DNA of 64,000 bases from Brevibacillus_H sp049846925 (GCF_049846925.1 NZ_JBNCMT010000005.1:124001-188000), one strand, 5' to 3'; shown: positions 52,266 to 62,289, counted from the stretch's first letter. Program-made: numbers and translations. The notes: a model not told the origin generated them from the sequence alone.

Positions 52266-52293
52266 ACTATAGCACAGCTTTGCGTCTACTCAA
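52266..52293 (-). promoter_or_regulatory. SigA-type promoter of the lrp-aminotransferase operon
   Basis: Minus-strand TTGAGT (complement 52288-52293), 16 bp, extended -10 TGCTATAGT (hexamer complement 52266-52271). Transcription would start near 52260. Confidence 0.65.
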
Positions 52294-52373
52294 GCAAAAC
52301 GCAGTGGTAAAAATCATTTTATAAGAAAACCCTTTATGAATGAGGCTAAGAATCAGAAACTGGCCAACAATAA

Positions 52374-52396
52374 AAGACCTCTGTTTTAGAGGTCTT
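52374..52396 (-). terminator. Terminator after murA
   Basis: Nine-base perfect arms (52374-52382 and 52388-52396) with a 5-nt loop, followed on the minus strand by TTATTG. Confidence 0.75.
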
Positions 52397-52411
52397 CTTC
52401 CATGGCAACTT

Positions 52412-53746
52412 TTATGCAAAATTTGCAGAGAAATTTACTTTCACTGATTGTGGTTTCGTCTCTCTCACTTCTGCTGCAGGCTGCTCAACCACTTTTACAC
52501 GTTCAATGTATGCACCAAGTGCTTGCAGCTTTCCAGTAATGTCAACATACCCGCGATCGATATGATGCAATCCGCCAACTTCTGTCTCTCCATCAGCAAT
52601 CAGTCCTGCGAGGATAAGCGCAGCACCTGCCCGAAGATCAGTTGCGCAGACTTTTCCACCGGTAAGCTTTACGCCACCTTCGATAATCGCACTGCGTCCT
52701 TCAATTTTGATGTTGGCGCTCATGCGGCGGAATTCTTCTACGTGCATGAATCGATTTTCAAATACGGTTTCTGTTACGATGCTGGTACCTTCAGAAGCAA
52801 GTAACAACGCCATCATTTGCGATTGCATATCGGTAGGGAATCCAGGGTAAGGTAAAGTTTTTACGTCTACTGCTTTTATCGGACCTGTGCGACGTACACG
52901 AACCCCGTTTTCTTGCTCATCCACGTCTACGCCCATTTCACGCAGCTTTGCTGTGATTGGTTTGAGGTGGTCGCAAATCGCACCCTCAACGAAAATATCT
53001 CCGCCCGTTATCGCTGCAGCAACCATAAATGTTCCTGCTTCGATGCGGTCAGGAATCACGTAATGTGTGCAACCTTTCAGCTTCTCGACCCCTTCAATCC
53101 GAATGGAGCCCGTTCCTGCACCACGAATTCTTGCACCCATGCTGTTCAGGAAGTTGGCCAGATCAACAATCTCCGGTTCTTCTGCAGCATTCTCAATTAC
53201 AGTGACCCCTTCAGCGAGAGCCGCAGCCATCATTATGTTCTCTGTAGCTCCTACACTGGCGATATCTAAATAGATTTTGGCACCTTTTAATCGGCCTTCT
53301 ACGTTTGCTTCTATGAAACCTTGTCCAATCTCGATTTTCGCTCCCATTGCCTCGAAACCTTTGAGATGCTGATCAATGGGTCTTGTCCCAATTGCGCAGC
53401 CACCAGGCAACGCAATTCGAGCTTTACCTTTCCGGGAAAGAAGAGGGCCCATTACGAGGAAAGAGGCTCTCATCTTACGTACTAACTCATAGGATGCCTC
53501 AATTCCGCTCAAAGCCGTTGCATCAATATGCAAAACTTCGCCGTCGTATGTAACCTCAATCTGCAGTGTTCTGAGCAATTCGCAAATTGTATAAACATCA
53601 TCAAGCGCTGGTACATCGTGAATGACACTTATTCCATCTTCTGCGAGTATCGAAGCTGCAATAATAGGAAGTACAGCGTTTTTGGCGCCTGAAACTTTTA
53701 CATTTCCCGCTAATGCCTTACCACCGCGGACAACGATTTTTTCCAA
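52412..53746 (-). CDS. murA: UDP-N-acetylglucosamine 1-carboxyvinyltransferase
   Basis: A 444-residue enolpyruvyl transferase with the two-domain inside-out barrel: GGKALAGNVKVSGAKNAVLPIIAA at the start (Lys22 substrate contact) and the mobile loop ALPGGCAIGTRPIDQHLKG, where Cys117 is the residue alkylated by fosfomycin. It makes UDP-GlcNAc-enolpyruvate in peptidoglycan synthesis. It starts at TTG 53746 (GGAGGG, 7 bp). The C-terminus extends about 15-20 residues beyond the usual end with a charged tail (EQPAAEVRETKPQSVKV). It follows the YwmB-like gene as in B. subtilis murAA. Confidence 0.95.
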   Translation of the reverse strand: MEKIVVRGGKALAGNVKVSGAKNAVLPIIAASILAEDGISVIHDVPALDDVYTICELLRTLQIEVTYDGEVLHIDATALSGIEASYELVRKMRASFLVMGPLLSRKGKARIALPGGCAIGTRPIDQHLKGFEAMGAKIEIGQGFIEANVEGRLKGAKIYLDIASVGATENIMMAAALAEGVTVIENAAEEPEIVDLANFLNSMGARIRGAGTGSIRIEGVEKLKGCTHYVIPDRIEAGTFMVAAAITGGDIFVEGAICDHLKPITAKLREMGVDVDEQENGVRVRRTGPIKAVDVKTLPYPGFPTDMQSQMMALLLASEGTSIVTETVFENRFMHVEEFRRMSANIKIEGRSAIIEGGVKLTGGKVCATDLRAGAALILAGLIADGETEVGGLHHIDRGYVDITGKLQALGAYIERVKVVEQPAAEVRETKPQSVKVNFSANFA

Positions 53747-53769
53747 TGTATATCCCTCCGCGTGCTCTC

Positions 53770-54495
53770 TTAGTATTCCGCCGTGATGATCGGTGTCCCT
53801 ACCTTAATTCTGGTTTGTGAGTGAAGCGCATCAAGGTGGGTTGCCACCTGAACGTTCATCTTGTTTTGACCCGAGTTAATGAAAGATTCCCATCGCTCGG
53901 TATATGCAGAGATACTAGTTACCGTCTCATCCTGAAGACGTTCAATTTCCTTAGCTTGCAGTGAGGAAAGTACTGATTTCACCTTGTCCCCCTGCTGATC
54001 AACACTCAGTTTATCACTGTATATTCCGCTAATACAAGTGCTAAATTGCGGAATCCTTGAAGCCTTTGTTAATAGTAGGGATACTTCCTTGCGAGCTTTC
54101 TCAACATCTTGTGCATTTTTACCTGTTCCAGTAATCAGCAGCACAAGATATGCATGAATTTTGCTGTTATGTGGTACACCAATCATACGGAATTTTATCG
54201 TGGCTCCACCTTTTATTGTATGAGATTCATAGATGATTTGATTTTTTTGATTACCTGTTTTTCCGTTATATGGTACAGCTAACTTATCCTGCCATTCCCT
54301 AGTAAGAGCCTCTAGGTCTTTCGTTGCAGAGACCACTCCTAAGTCAATGGATGTTCTTACTTCTACTTCGGTTGGCTCGACTCCGGTTTGCTCCATCGCC
54401 TGCATGATTTGCGAGATGGTGGATTCTTTTGCCAAGACTGGCATGCATACGATAAACGCTAGTAGTGCAAACAAAGCTACTTTTAAGTATCCCAT
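53770..54495 (-). CDS. ywmB: YwmB-like exported protein (DUF1779)
   Basis: About 241 residues with a signal peptide (MGYLKVALFALLAFIVCMPVLAKES). The mature part, from STISQIMQAMEQTGVEPTEVEV, matches the YwmB family found upstream of murA and spoIID in Bacillales; the function is unknown. The start is ATG 54495 because GGGGGAG sits 6 bp upstream; the open frame runs 75 bp further through a non-signal-like sequence. Confidence 0.75.
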   Translation of the reverse strand: MGYLKVALFALLAFIVCMPVLAKESTISQIMQAMEQTGVEPTEVEVRTSIDLGVVSATKDLEALTREWQDKLAVPYNGKTGNQKNQIIYESHTIKGGATIKFRMIGVPHNSKIHAYLVLLITGTGKNAQDVEKARKEVSLLLTKASRIPQFSTCISGIYSDKLSVDQQGDKVKSVLSSLQAKEIERLQDETVTSISAYTERWESFINSGQNKMNVQVATHLDALHSQTRIKVGTPIITAEY

Positions 54496-54555
54496 GTATA
54501 ACTCCCCCATTTTGCTGCTATCTATGTAAAAATAGTTTGCACGAAAAAATGGTGG

Positions 54556-54584
54556 CTTATACCAGTCCAAACTTCCTAAATCGA
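54556..54584 (-). promoter_or_regulatory. Candidate promoter of ywmB-murA
   Basis: Extended -10 TGGTATAAG on the minus strand (hexamer complement 54556-54561), about 60 bp before the ywmB start. The -35 region is poor. Confidence 0.35.
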
Positions 54585-54606
54585 ACTACCTGACGAACGT
54601 ACTCTT

Positions 54607-54840
54607 TTACTTGATAAAGTTCTGTAGCATGAGCGACCAACCCAAATACTCCATGAAAAAATCAGCTACCCCATGTCCGATAAAGATTGAAAGCATGATT
54701 TGCAGCAGTTTGGTTTGCGCACTATCTGCTTTCTTCACAAACAAATCAAATCGAAAAATTTGCAAGGCCCACCAACTCAAGCCAATACAAACAATTGAAA
54801 CGACAATGCTCACTAGCGCTGAAACACCGAATGAATCCAT
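54607..54840 (-). CDS. ywzB: DUF1146 small membrane protein (YwzB-like)
   Basis: A 77-residue protein with two membrane helices (about 6-28 and 45-68) and the conserved ALQIFRFDLFVKKADSAQTKLLQIMLSI segment of the DUF1146 family. The family sits between the ATP synthase or nuo operon and murA in Bacillales; its role is unknown. The start is ATG 54840 with GAGGAG 7-8 bp upstream; a GTG 9 bp earlier overlaps the RBS. Confidence 0.8.
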   Translation of the reverse strand: MDSFGVSALVSIVVSIVCIGLSWWALQIFRFDLFVKKADSAQTKLLQIMLSIFIGHGVADFFMEYLGWSLMLQNFIK

Positions 54841-54930
54841 TCCATTCACTCCTCACTATCATTACCCACCCAACCTAGGATAAGGCTGATGTGAACATTA
54901 AACCAACTGTTTCATCTTTTAATGCCAAAG

Positions 54931-54964
54931 AAAAAAGAGGGGCGGCATACTGCCATTCCCCTCT
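54931..54964 (-). terminator. Terminator of the nuo operon
   Basis: Seven-base arms (54936-54942 and 54958-54964) plus an inner GGCA/TGCC stem, followed on the minus strand by six Ts. It is about 15 bp after the nuoN stop. Confidence 0.88.
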
Positions 54965-54978
54965 TGATTATACACAGT

Positions 54979-56508
54979 TTATTCGCTTGGAACTACTGGT
55001 TCACTTGGGACCACCAGGTTACCAATATCGAAATTCGGATTGAAGTTAGCATGAATGTATTGCGTTGCCACTTCCGGTACGATACCAAATGCAAGCGTTG
55101 CTAGAACGGTTACCAGAACCACAAAGCTTACACCCACTGGAAGCTTGAGTGGTGCTTCTGTTTCGCCTGTACGCATGTACATTTGACGAATGATTCCGAA
55201 GTAGTAATAGTACGAAATTACACTCGTTGCAACCATGATCGCAGATAACCAGAAATGCTTGAGCAATAAAGCACTCATGAAGATATAGAACTTACCGAAG
55301 AAACCAGCAGACACCGGGATACCTGCAAGTGACAGCAAGAAAATGGTCATTGCGACGGCTGCAAGCGGTGAACGGTGGTACAGTCCAGCGAATGCCTTGA
55401 TTTCTTCTGTTCCCTGATCTCGTGTCACTACCATGATAATCGCAAACGCACCAAAGCTCATCAGCAAGTAAGCGAAAAGATAGAATATCACTTGTTCAAA
55501 GAAGAAGAACTTCGTAATCGTAACAAATGGCACCAGTAAGTAACCCGCTTGCGCAATACCCGAGTAAGCCATCATTCGTTTTACATTTGTTTGGCGAACA
55601 GCCATTGTATTACCAATTACCATTGTCAAACCTGCAATGATCGACAGATACAAGCTCAAATCAGTCGAACTTCCATAGATTCCGAAGAAAGATAGAAGCA
55701 GAATGCGGATAACAATGGCAAAACCTGCTGCTTTGGAAACCACAGCCAAGAATGCCGTAACAGGTGTCGGTGCTCCCTGATATACATCAGGTGCCCACAT
55801 ATGGTTCGGCACAATTGCGATCTTGAAGCCAAGACCAGCAATCATCAATGCATACGCCAGAAGTACAAGGAATTCGAATCCGTTGGCATATGCTTCACCA
55901 AGACGTTGTGCGATCTCATACAAGTTCGTTGTTCCAGTAATCCCGTAGATGTATGACATACCAAACAACGTGAATGCTGTTGCAATTCCGCCAGCAACAA
56001 CATATTTGAATGCTGCTTCATTGGATTGAATCTTATGTTTGCGCAACCCTACAAGTACAAAGGAAGCGATGGACAAAAGCTCCAAACCTACGAACAACGT
56101 AATCAAATCGGCAGAAGATGCCATTACCATTGCTCCCAATAATCCAGCCAGGAGCAGATAGTAGTACTCTCCTTGATGCGTAATTTCACCTTTTTGCAAG
56201 TACGATTGAGAAAGGATCAGGGTGAACGCAACCCCACCAAGGAATAACAATTTGAATGCATTACCGAAGTCATCGACACGCATCATATCGGCCATAAATG
56301 AGTATGGCTGATCAAGAGCGGCCATGTTGCGAAGTACGAACCAGCCAGCAAGCAGTACACCTGCTAATGACAGCCAGCCAAGGACGGCACGACTCGTACG
56401 TTTGCCCATAAACAAATCAATCAACGATAATAGTGTAGCGCAGCCAAGAATAATGAATTCGGGAAGAAGGTAGCTCCAATTGTAATGAGCCAAGATATTC
56501 GTTGTCAT
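54979..56508 (-). CDS. nuoN: NADH-quinone oxidoreductase subunit N
   Basis: A 509-residue antiporter-like proton-pumping subunit with about fourteen helices. Family features: GLELLSIASFVLVGL (the Glu of helix 5), KYVVAGGIATAFTLFG, KIAIVPNHMWAPDVYQGAPTPVTAFLAVVSKAAGFA and KRMMAYSGIAQAGYLL. The short C-terminal tail has an unusual repeat VVPSEPVVPSE. It starts 6 bp after the nuoM stop. Confidence 0.94.
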   Translation of the reverse strand: MTTNILAHYNWSYLLPEFIILGCATLLSLIDLFMGKRTSRAVLGWLSLAGVLLAGWFVLRNMAALDQPYSFMADMMRVDDFGNAFKLLFLGGVAFTLILSQSYLQKGEITHQGEYYYLLLAGLLGAMVMASSADLITLFVGLELLSIASFVLVGLRKHKIQSNEAAFKYVVAGGIATAFTLFGMSYIYGITGTTNLYEIAQRLGEAYANGFEFLVLLAYALMIAGLGFKIAIVPNHMWAPDVYQGAPTPVTAFLAVVSKAAGFAIVIRILLLSFFGIYGSSTDLSLYLSIIAGLTMVIGNTMAVRQTNVKRMMAYSGIAQAGYLLVPFVTITKFFFFEQVIFYLFAYLLMSFGAFAIIMVVTRDQGTEEIKAFAGLYHRSPLAAVAMTIFLLSLAGIPVSAGFFGKFYIFMSALLLKHFWLSAIMVATSVISYYYYFGIIRQMYMRTGETEAPLKLPVGVSFVVLVTVLATLAFGIVPEVATQYIHANFNPNFDIGNLVVPSEPVVPSE

Positions 56509-56514
56509 GGTTGC

Positions 56515-58056
56515 TTACCCCCCTATCCCTGGAACGATTGGTACTATCGTTTTTAATGTTTCTTGTAACGGATCACTGAGAACCGCTGGATAGATACCGA
56601 TCAGAATGATAAAGCCTAAGAGAACAATCATCGGAATTACTTCAACCGGTTGTGCATCTGCCAAGTGAAGGTGCTCTTCACGAGTTGGTCCGAACGTCGT
56701 ACGAAGAGTCGCACGGAGTAAGTACACAGCAGTAAGGATAATACCCAAGCAACCGACTGCAGCAATGATTGGCATTACTCCGAACAGACCCAGGAACGCA
56801 AGGAATTCACTGATAAACCCTGACATACCAGGCAGACCGAGGGAGGCCATCGCTGCCGCAAGCAGAATACCGCTTACAAATGGCATGGACTTCGCCAAAC
56901 CACCAAGTTCATTCAAATTGGAAGTGCCAACACGTTCCCAGATGACTCCCACCAGGAAGAACATCAATGCTGAGATGAAACCGTGAGAAACTACTTGGAA
57001 GATCGCACCTTGGAAGCCCACCGTGTTCATCGCGGCAAGACCAAGCAATACGATACCCATGTGACTGATACTAGAGTAAGCCAAGACCATTTTCAGGTCT
57101 TTTTGCACGAAAGCCAAAATTGCTCCGTAAATAATATTCAGAACCCCAAGTACAGCCATCCAGGTTGCAAAGTTATAGGCTTGCTCTGGGAAGAAACCAA
57201 TTCCCATACGAATCAAACCGTAAGCACCCATCTTCAACAGGATACCGGAGTGAATCATAACGATAGAAGGTGGCGCTTGCACGTGAACCTTCAACATCCA
57301 TGTGTGGAACGGGAAAATTGGTAATTTGATACCGAATGCGATAAACAAGGCTAGGAACAAACCAAAACGAAGTGTTTCACTGATGTGTCCAAGCATTGGA
57401 TTTGTTGTTTGTGACAAGGCAGCAGTCAACTCTGCCATGTTCATGGTAAGGTCGCCATTTGCATTTGGAACGTTCATGTAAATTGTGATGAACGCAAGCA
57501 ACATGATCGCTGAACCTACACCATTATATAGAAGGAACTTGTTCGCTGCACGTTCACGTTCGGAGTAACCCCAGATACCAATCAGGAAGTACATCGGTAC
57601 CAGTGTTAATTCGAAGAAGATAAAGAACAGGAACAGGTTTTGCGTCGTGAATACACCGAACATCCCGATCAAAAGAATATTGAACAGAATGAAGTATTCT
57701 TTTAGGCGCTTTTTGAGATGAGTGGAGGCAATCGCTGCCAGTGTACCAATAATTGCAGTCAGTACGACCAGCGGCATGGATACACCGTCAACACCCATTT
57801 CATACTTGATATTCAGGTTAAACAGTTGACCTGCATTATCAATTGCCGCAGGGATGGTAATCCAGTTTGTTTGTTCAACAAACTGCATCGTAGCTTTTGA
57901 ATAGTCAAAGCCTGAGAAAAGCATGAATGACAGAACAAGCGGTAAGAGGGTTCCTAGAATCCCGACTTGCTTAATCACGCTACCTTGATGCTTTGGAATA
58001 AATGCTATTACAAGAATAGCAAGCAGTGGAGAGAGCGTAATCAGCGTGAGCAACAT
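56515..58056 (-). CDS. nuoM: NADH-quinone oxidoreductase subunit M
   Basis: A 513-residue antiporter-like subunit: FFIFFELTLVPMYFLIGIWG, LPIFPFHTWMLKVHVQAPPSIVMIHSGILLKMGAYG and DLKMVLAYSSISHMGIVLLG hold the conserved charged residues. ATG 58056 lies 1 bp past the nuoL TAG; the open frame starts 27 bp earlier at a TTG inside nuoL, so the ATG is preferred. Confidence 0.94.
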   Translation of the reverse strand: MLLTLITLSPLLAILVIAFIPKHQGSVIKQVGILGTLLPLVLSFMLFSGFDYSKATMQFVEQTNWITIPAAIDNAGQLFNLNIKYEMGVDGVSMPLVVLTAIIGTLAAIASTHLKKRLKEYFILFNILLIGMFGVFTTQNLFLFFIFFELTLVPMYFLIGIWGYSERERAANKFLLYNGVGSAIMLLAFITIYMNVPNANGDLTMNMAELTAALSQTTNPMLGHISETLRFGLFLALFIAFGIKLPIFPFHTWMLKVHVQAPPSIVMIHSGILLKMGAYGLIRMGIGFFPEQAYNFATWMAVLGVLNIIYGAILAFVQKDLKMVLAYSSISHMGIVLLGLAAMNTVGFQGAIFQVVSHGFISALMFFLVGVIWERVGTSNLNELGGLAKSMPFVSGILLAAAMASLGLPGMSGFISEFLAFLGLFGVMPIIAAVGCLGIILTAVYLLRATLRTTFGPTREEHLHLADAQPVEVIPMIVLLGFIILIGIYPAVLSDPLQETLKTIVPIVPGIGG

Positions 58057-58057
58057 G

Positions 58058-59974
58058 CTATTTAACACCTGGGACACCTCCAAACGCTGTAAGTCCGATC
58101 ACTAACAGAACAAGACCCGCCAACACCACAAATCCGTAAGTTTGCATCTGTCCATTCTGGATGCGGGCATTCACAGCACCGATCGTATTAGCGATGAAAG
58201 CAACCAATTGTACCAAACCATCGACAACATATCGGTCAAACAGATCTAGTACCCATCCAAACCACTTAAGCGGTTGAACAAATACGGCATGATAAATTTC
58301 ATCTACATAGTATTTGCGGAATGAAAGCTGATAGAGCCACGGCATTGGGCGAGCGATCATATCACGAGAAATTGATTGTTTTGCGTACATGAGATAAGCC
58401 AAGAGAATTCCGAGTACAGAAACGAGAATTGCCATTACTTGTACCCATGCTGCAGCGTGTCCTTCTTCTTGTCCGAACACACTTGCAATTGCTTCGCCTG
58501 TTGATCCTTCTACCAACCAATGATGCAAGATTGGCGAGAACGGCGTGTTAAAGAATCCGGCAACAACTGCTAAAACAGCTAGCAACATCAAAGGAATTGT
58601 CATTACTGCTGGAGATTCATGTGCTTTGTCATGACCGTGTCCTCTTGGTTTACCAACGAAGGTAAGGAAGAACAGACGGAACATGTAGAAAGCTGTGAAG
58701 AACGCCGCAATAATTGCCATCCATAACAAGTCCATACGATCAGCAAGATACACAGCACCAAGAATTTCTTCTTTGGACCAAAATCCTGCGAATGGAGGAA
58801 CACCGGCAATTGCCAAACATCCGATTAAGAACGTCCAGGCTGTGATCGGCATTTTCTTCCACAAGCCACCCATTTCAAAAATGTCTTGTGTATGCACGGC
58901 ATGGATTACACTACCTGCTGCCAAGAACAGTAAGGCTTTGAAGAAAGCATGTGTCATCAAGTGGAACGTACCTGCAACATATCCAGCAGCTCCTGCAGCA
59001 CCAAGTGCCAACATCATGTAACCAAGCTGACTCACTGTGGAATATGCCAGTACACGTTTGATGTCTCGTTGTGTCAAACCAATGGAAGCAGCAAAGATCG
59101 CTGTAATTCCACCGACATAAGCAACTACATTCAATGCAGTTTCAGAAGCAATGAACAATGGGAAAGCCGCAGCTACCAAGTATACCCCTGCAGCAACCAT
59201 CGTTGCAGCGTGGATTAATGCAGATACTGGTGTAGGACCTTCCATCGCATCTGGCAACCATGTATGCAATGGGAACTGACCTGATTTACCCATCGCACCG
59301 ATGAAAATCAAAATAGCACAGAGAGTAATCATCCACGGTTCCAAACGACCTGCGGAAATTGCACTGAAAATCTCGCTATATTCGAAGCTTCCTGTCCACC
59401 AGAACAGTAGAGCAATACCGATAAACAAACCAACGTCACCAATACGAGTAACGATGAACGCTTTTTTCGCTGCTGCTTTCGCTTCTTGCTTGAAGAAGTA
59501 GAAACCTACGAGCAAGAACGAACATACCCCTACCAGCTCCCAGAAGATGTACACTTGCAGCAAGTTAGGAGAGATAACAAGGCCAAGCATCGAGAAAGTA
59601 AAGAGTGACAGGTATTGATAAAATACCGGAAAACGATCATCCCCGTGCATATACCCTTTGGAGTAGATTTGCACAAGCAAGCTGACAAACGTAACAATAA
59701 CAAGCATTAACGCATTAAGCTGATTTACTTCGAAACCCATCCGTACGATTGTGTCGCCAATTTGCAACCAATCGACAGCGAATTTATAATCTGCTGCACC
59801 TTCTTTGAAGCGCTCCAAGAAGGTCATTACTGCCATGATAAAGGAAATTCCGATAGCCAGAACTCCCACAAAAACCGATCCCTCTTTCAACTGTCGACCA
59901 AATGAGACGATCAAGATGAAAGCGAAGAGCGGAAAAAGAGGGATAAGCCAGGCGTATTGCATTATCGTATCCAT
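58058..59974 (-). CDS. nuoL: NADH-quinone oxidoreductase subunit L
   Basis: A 638-residue antiporter-like subunit with about sixteen helices: YIFWELVGVCSFLLVGFYF, GQFPLHTWLPDAMEGPTPVSALIHAATMVAAGVYL and DIKRVLAYSTVSQLGYMMLALG. The C-terminal amphipathic helix and final helix, which brace the other antiporters, are present (about 540-630). Confidence 0.95.
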   Translation of the reverse strand: MDTIMQYAWLIPLFPLFAFILIVSFGRQLKEGSVFVGVLAIGISFIMAVMTFLERFKEGAADYKFAVDWLQIGDTIVRMGFEVNQLNALMLVIVTFVSLLVQIYSKGYMHGDDRFPVFYQYLSLFTFSMLGLVISPNLLQVYIFWELVGVCSFLLVGFYFFKQEAKAAAKKAFIVTRIGDVGLFIGIALLFWWTGSFEYSEIFSAISAGRLEPWMITLCAILIFIGAMGKSGQFPLHTWLPDAMEGPTPVSALIHAATMVAAGVYLVAAAFPLFIASETALNVVAYVGGITAIFAASIGLTQRDIKRVLAYSTVSQLGYMMLALGAAGAAGYVAGTFHLMTHAFFKALLFLAAGSVIHAVHTQDIFEMGGLWKKMPITAWTFLIGCLAIAGVPPFAGFWSKEEILGAVYLADRMDLLWMAIIAAFFTAFYMFRLFFLTFVGKPRGHGHDKAHESPAVMTIPLMLLAVLAVVAGFFNTPFSPILHHWLVEGSTGEAIASVFGQEEGHAAAWVQVMAILVSVLGILLAYLMYAKQSISRDMIARPMPWLYQLSFRKYYVDEIYHAVFVQPLKWFGWVLDLFDRYVVDGLVQLVAFIANTIGAVNARIQNGQMQTYGFVVLAGLVLLVIGLTAFGGVPGVK

Positions 59975-59998
59975 AAGTTCACCTATCCTTTTCCTTTT

Positions 59999-60310
59999 CT
60001 AACGTTTCATCGTGTCCATCTCGTCAACTTCAACAGTATCACGGTTGCGGTATAGAGCGAGTAGGATTGCGATGCCCACTGCTACCTCCGCAGCAGCAAT
60101 CGTCATTGTAAATAACGTGAAGATTTGACCTGTAATCGAAGCAAACATACCGTATTTTGCAAATGCAACGAGGTTAATATTAACCGCATTGAACATTAAC
60201 TCGATTGATAGAAGGACAATGATTGCACTTCTTTTAGTTAATGCGCCGTACAAGCCAACACTGAACAGAATCAAGGCGACCAATAAATAAGAGGATAACG
60301 GTACACTCAT
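59999..60310 (-). CDS. nuoK: NADH-quinone oxidoreductase subunit K
   Basis: A 103-residue protein with three helices; Glu in LLSIELMFNAVNINLVAF (about 36) and the second Glu in AAAEVAVGIAILLALYR are the proton-path carboxylates. The ATG 60310 overlaps the nuoJ TGA by 4 bp. Confidence 0.94.
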   Translation of the reverse strand: MSVPLSSYLLVALILFSVGLYGALTKRSAIIVLLSIELMFNAVNINLVAFAKYGMFASITGQIFTLFTMTIAAAEVAVGIAILLALYRNRDTVEVDEMDTMKR

Positions 60311-60822
60311 TCTTTGTCCCCCTCCTTCTTCGCCATGATAATTGCACCAACTAAGGCTACAAGTAACAAGACAGACACAAGCTCAAACGGAATTACATAT
60401 TTCGTAAATACTTCAATACCAATTTGTTTTACATTGCTGATAGCTGGGTCTGCAGGGGTTACAGGTCCCATAGGAGGCCAAACTGTCTTTTGAATTCCCA
60501 AGAACACGATCACAAAGAAAGCAGCTACCCCAACAAAGGTGAGAAACTTGTTCTGTGCACGATTACTTCCGTTGTCATGTGCATCGTGCTTGGTCAGCAT
60601 GATTCCAAACAGCATCAGTATGGAGATCGCACCAGAGTATACCAAGACTTGAGAAACGGCCACAAACTCGGCATCCAAGAGTACAAATAGTCCTGCAATG
60701 CTGATGAACGTCACCCCGATGGCAACCACCATGTGAACAACTCGGGTAAAGCTAATCATAAAAACAGCTCCGCCGATTGTTAGCAGGGACAGGATAAAGA
60801 ACGCTACAAATGAAGCACTCAT
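60307..60822 (-). CDS. nuoJ: NADH-quinone oxidoreductase subunit J
   Basis: About 171 residues with five helices: MSASFVAFFILSLLTIGGAVFMI at the start, then LFVLLDAEFVAVSQVLVYSGAISILMLFGIML, the pi-bulge helix typical of NuoJ. The start is ATG 60822, 1 bp past the nuoI TAG, with GGGAGG 9 bp upstream inside nuoI. The frame opens 36 bp earlier but that would overlap nuoI. Confidence 0.93.
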   Translation of the reverse strand: MSASFVAFFILSLLTIGGAVFMISFTRVVHMVVAIGVTFISIAGLFVLLDAEFVAVSQVLVYSGAISILMLFGIMLTKHDAHDNGSNRAQNKFLTFVGVAAFFVIVFLGIQKTVWPPMGPVTPADPAISNVKQIGIEVFTKYVIPFELVSVLLLVALVGAIIMAKKEGDKE

Positions 60823-60823
60823 T

Positions 60824-61237
60824 CTAGTTTTCCTCCCTGACGTTTGTATTGTTATCATCTAACCACTTCAAGTTCTTATACAGTTCATCTCGGCTATAAA
60901 CAGCTAACTCGAAGTTGTTACTCATTACAATTGCATTCGTTGGGCATACCTCTGTACATAGGTCACAGAGAATGCAAATTTCAAAGTTGATATCATATGT
61001 GTCAATAATTTTACCCTTTTTTGCTGGATCTGGATGAGCTTTACCCGTTAATTGGATACACTCTGTAGGGCAAATACGCGCACATTGGTTGCAAACAATG
61101 CATTTTTCAGGTGAAAAGTGCTGAATTCCACGAAAACGTGGTGGCATAGGATACGGCACATCCGGATAAAAGTGCGTTACTTTTTTCTCGGTGAGCTTCT
61201 TTAAAATGAACCCCAGCCCTTTAGCAAAGCCTAGCAT
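60824..61237 (-). CDS. nuoI: NADH-quinone oxidoreductase subunit I (2 x [4Fe-4S])
   Basis: A 137-residue ferredoxin-like subunit with two complete cluster motifs: CIVCNQCARICPTECI (about 46-61) and CILCDLCTEVCPTNAI (about 91-106). These carry clusters N6a and N6b between the peripheral arm and quinone site. The spacing to nuoH is 38 bp. Confidence 0.95.
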   Translation of the reverse strand: MLGFAKGLGFILKKLTEKKVTHFYPDVPYPMPPRFRGIQHFSPEKCIVCNQCARICPTECIQLTGKAHPDPAKKGKIIDTYDINFEICILCDLCTEVCPTNAIVMSNNFELAVYSRDELYKNLKWLDDNNTNVREEN

Positions 61238-61275
61238 TGTGTTTCCCCCCTTACGATTTGAATGGCTTTAGCGGC

Positions 61276-62289
61276 TTACTGCCCCAACGTACCGTTCTGA
61301 ACGGAGATGAAGACGGCTGTTAGCAGTATGTTGAGTAGTGCAACTGGCAGAAGGCCTTTCCATGCAAATGACATCAGTTGGTCAACACGCAAGCGAGGCA
61401 TCGTAGCCCGAAGCCAGAATTGGAAAAATACATACAAAGAGAATTTCAGGATAAACCAAACGATTCCTGGAATAAATCCTAGTGCAGGGTGAATTGGAAG
61501 CCATCCGCCCAGGAACAGAATCGTGATCAGTGAACCCATACCAAACATGTACACATACTCAGCCAACATAAACATGGCAAAGCGGAAACCTGAGTATTCT
61601 ACGTGATAACCCGCAACTAGCTCAGACTCTGCCTCTGGCAAGTCAAATGGAGTACGGTTCAATTCGGCTTGAGCGGCAATGATGAATACTAAGAACGCAA
61701 TAAACTGAGGAACGATATTCCATACATCGCGTTGACCTTCAACAATATCAATTAAGTTCATGCTTCCTGTCATTAAGATGACACCAACTACTGACATAAC
61801 AAGTGGCACTTCATAGCTGATCATCTGTGCAGCAGAACGCAAACCACCAATTAATGAGTATTTATTGTTGGAAGCCCAACCACCCATAATAACACCAATA
61901 ACGGTAATACCAGAAACAGCCATGTAGTAGAGAACGCCGATACCTAAATCAGCGAAGTGAAGGGTATCTGTAAAAGGAATAACAGCCAAAACAGCAAAGG
62001 ATGGAGCATAGGCAAGGACTGGTGCCAAGGCAAACAACACTTTGTCAGCATGTTTTGGACGAGTATCTTCTTTTAACAACAGCTTCGCTACGTCAGCAAC
62101 GGTTTGAAGCAATCCAAGCGGACCCACTCGGTTCGGACCGATACGCAACTGCATCCAGCCGATTACTTTACGTTCAAAGTAGATAGCATAGGTTACGAAT
62201 CCGAGTACAACACCCAGTAACGCTACGCCAGCTAATAGAAACAGTACAACATTTAATACCGAGGGAGTTTCTTGCAAAAGTTCACTCAT
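61276..62289 (-). CDS. nuoH: NADH-quinone oxidoreductase subunit H
   Basis: A 337-residue quinone-site membrane subunit: ERKVIGWMQLRIGPNRVGPLGLLQTVADVAKLLLKED, EAESELVAGYHVEYSGFRFAMFMLAEY and LRATMPRLRVDQLMSFAWK. ATG 62289 overlaps the nuoD TAA by one base, so no nuoE/F/G fits between them. Confidence 0.95.
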   Translation of the reverse strand: MSELLQETPSVLNVVLFLLAGVALLGVVLGFVTYAIYFERKVIGWMQLRIGPNRVGPLGLLQTVADVAKLLLKEDTRPKHADKVLFALAPVLAYAPSFAVLAVIPFTDTLHFADLGIGVLYYMAVSGITVIGVIMGGWASNNKYSLIGGLRSAAQMISYEVPLVMSVVGVILMTGSMNLIDIVEGQRDVWNIVPQFIAFLVFIIAAQAELNRTPFDLPEAESELVAGYHVEYSGFRFAMFMLAEYVYMFGMGSLITILFLGGWLPIHPALGFIPGIVWFILKFSLYVFFQFWLRATMPRLRVDQLMSFAWKGLLPVALLNILLTAVFISVQNGTLGQ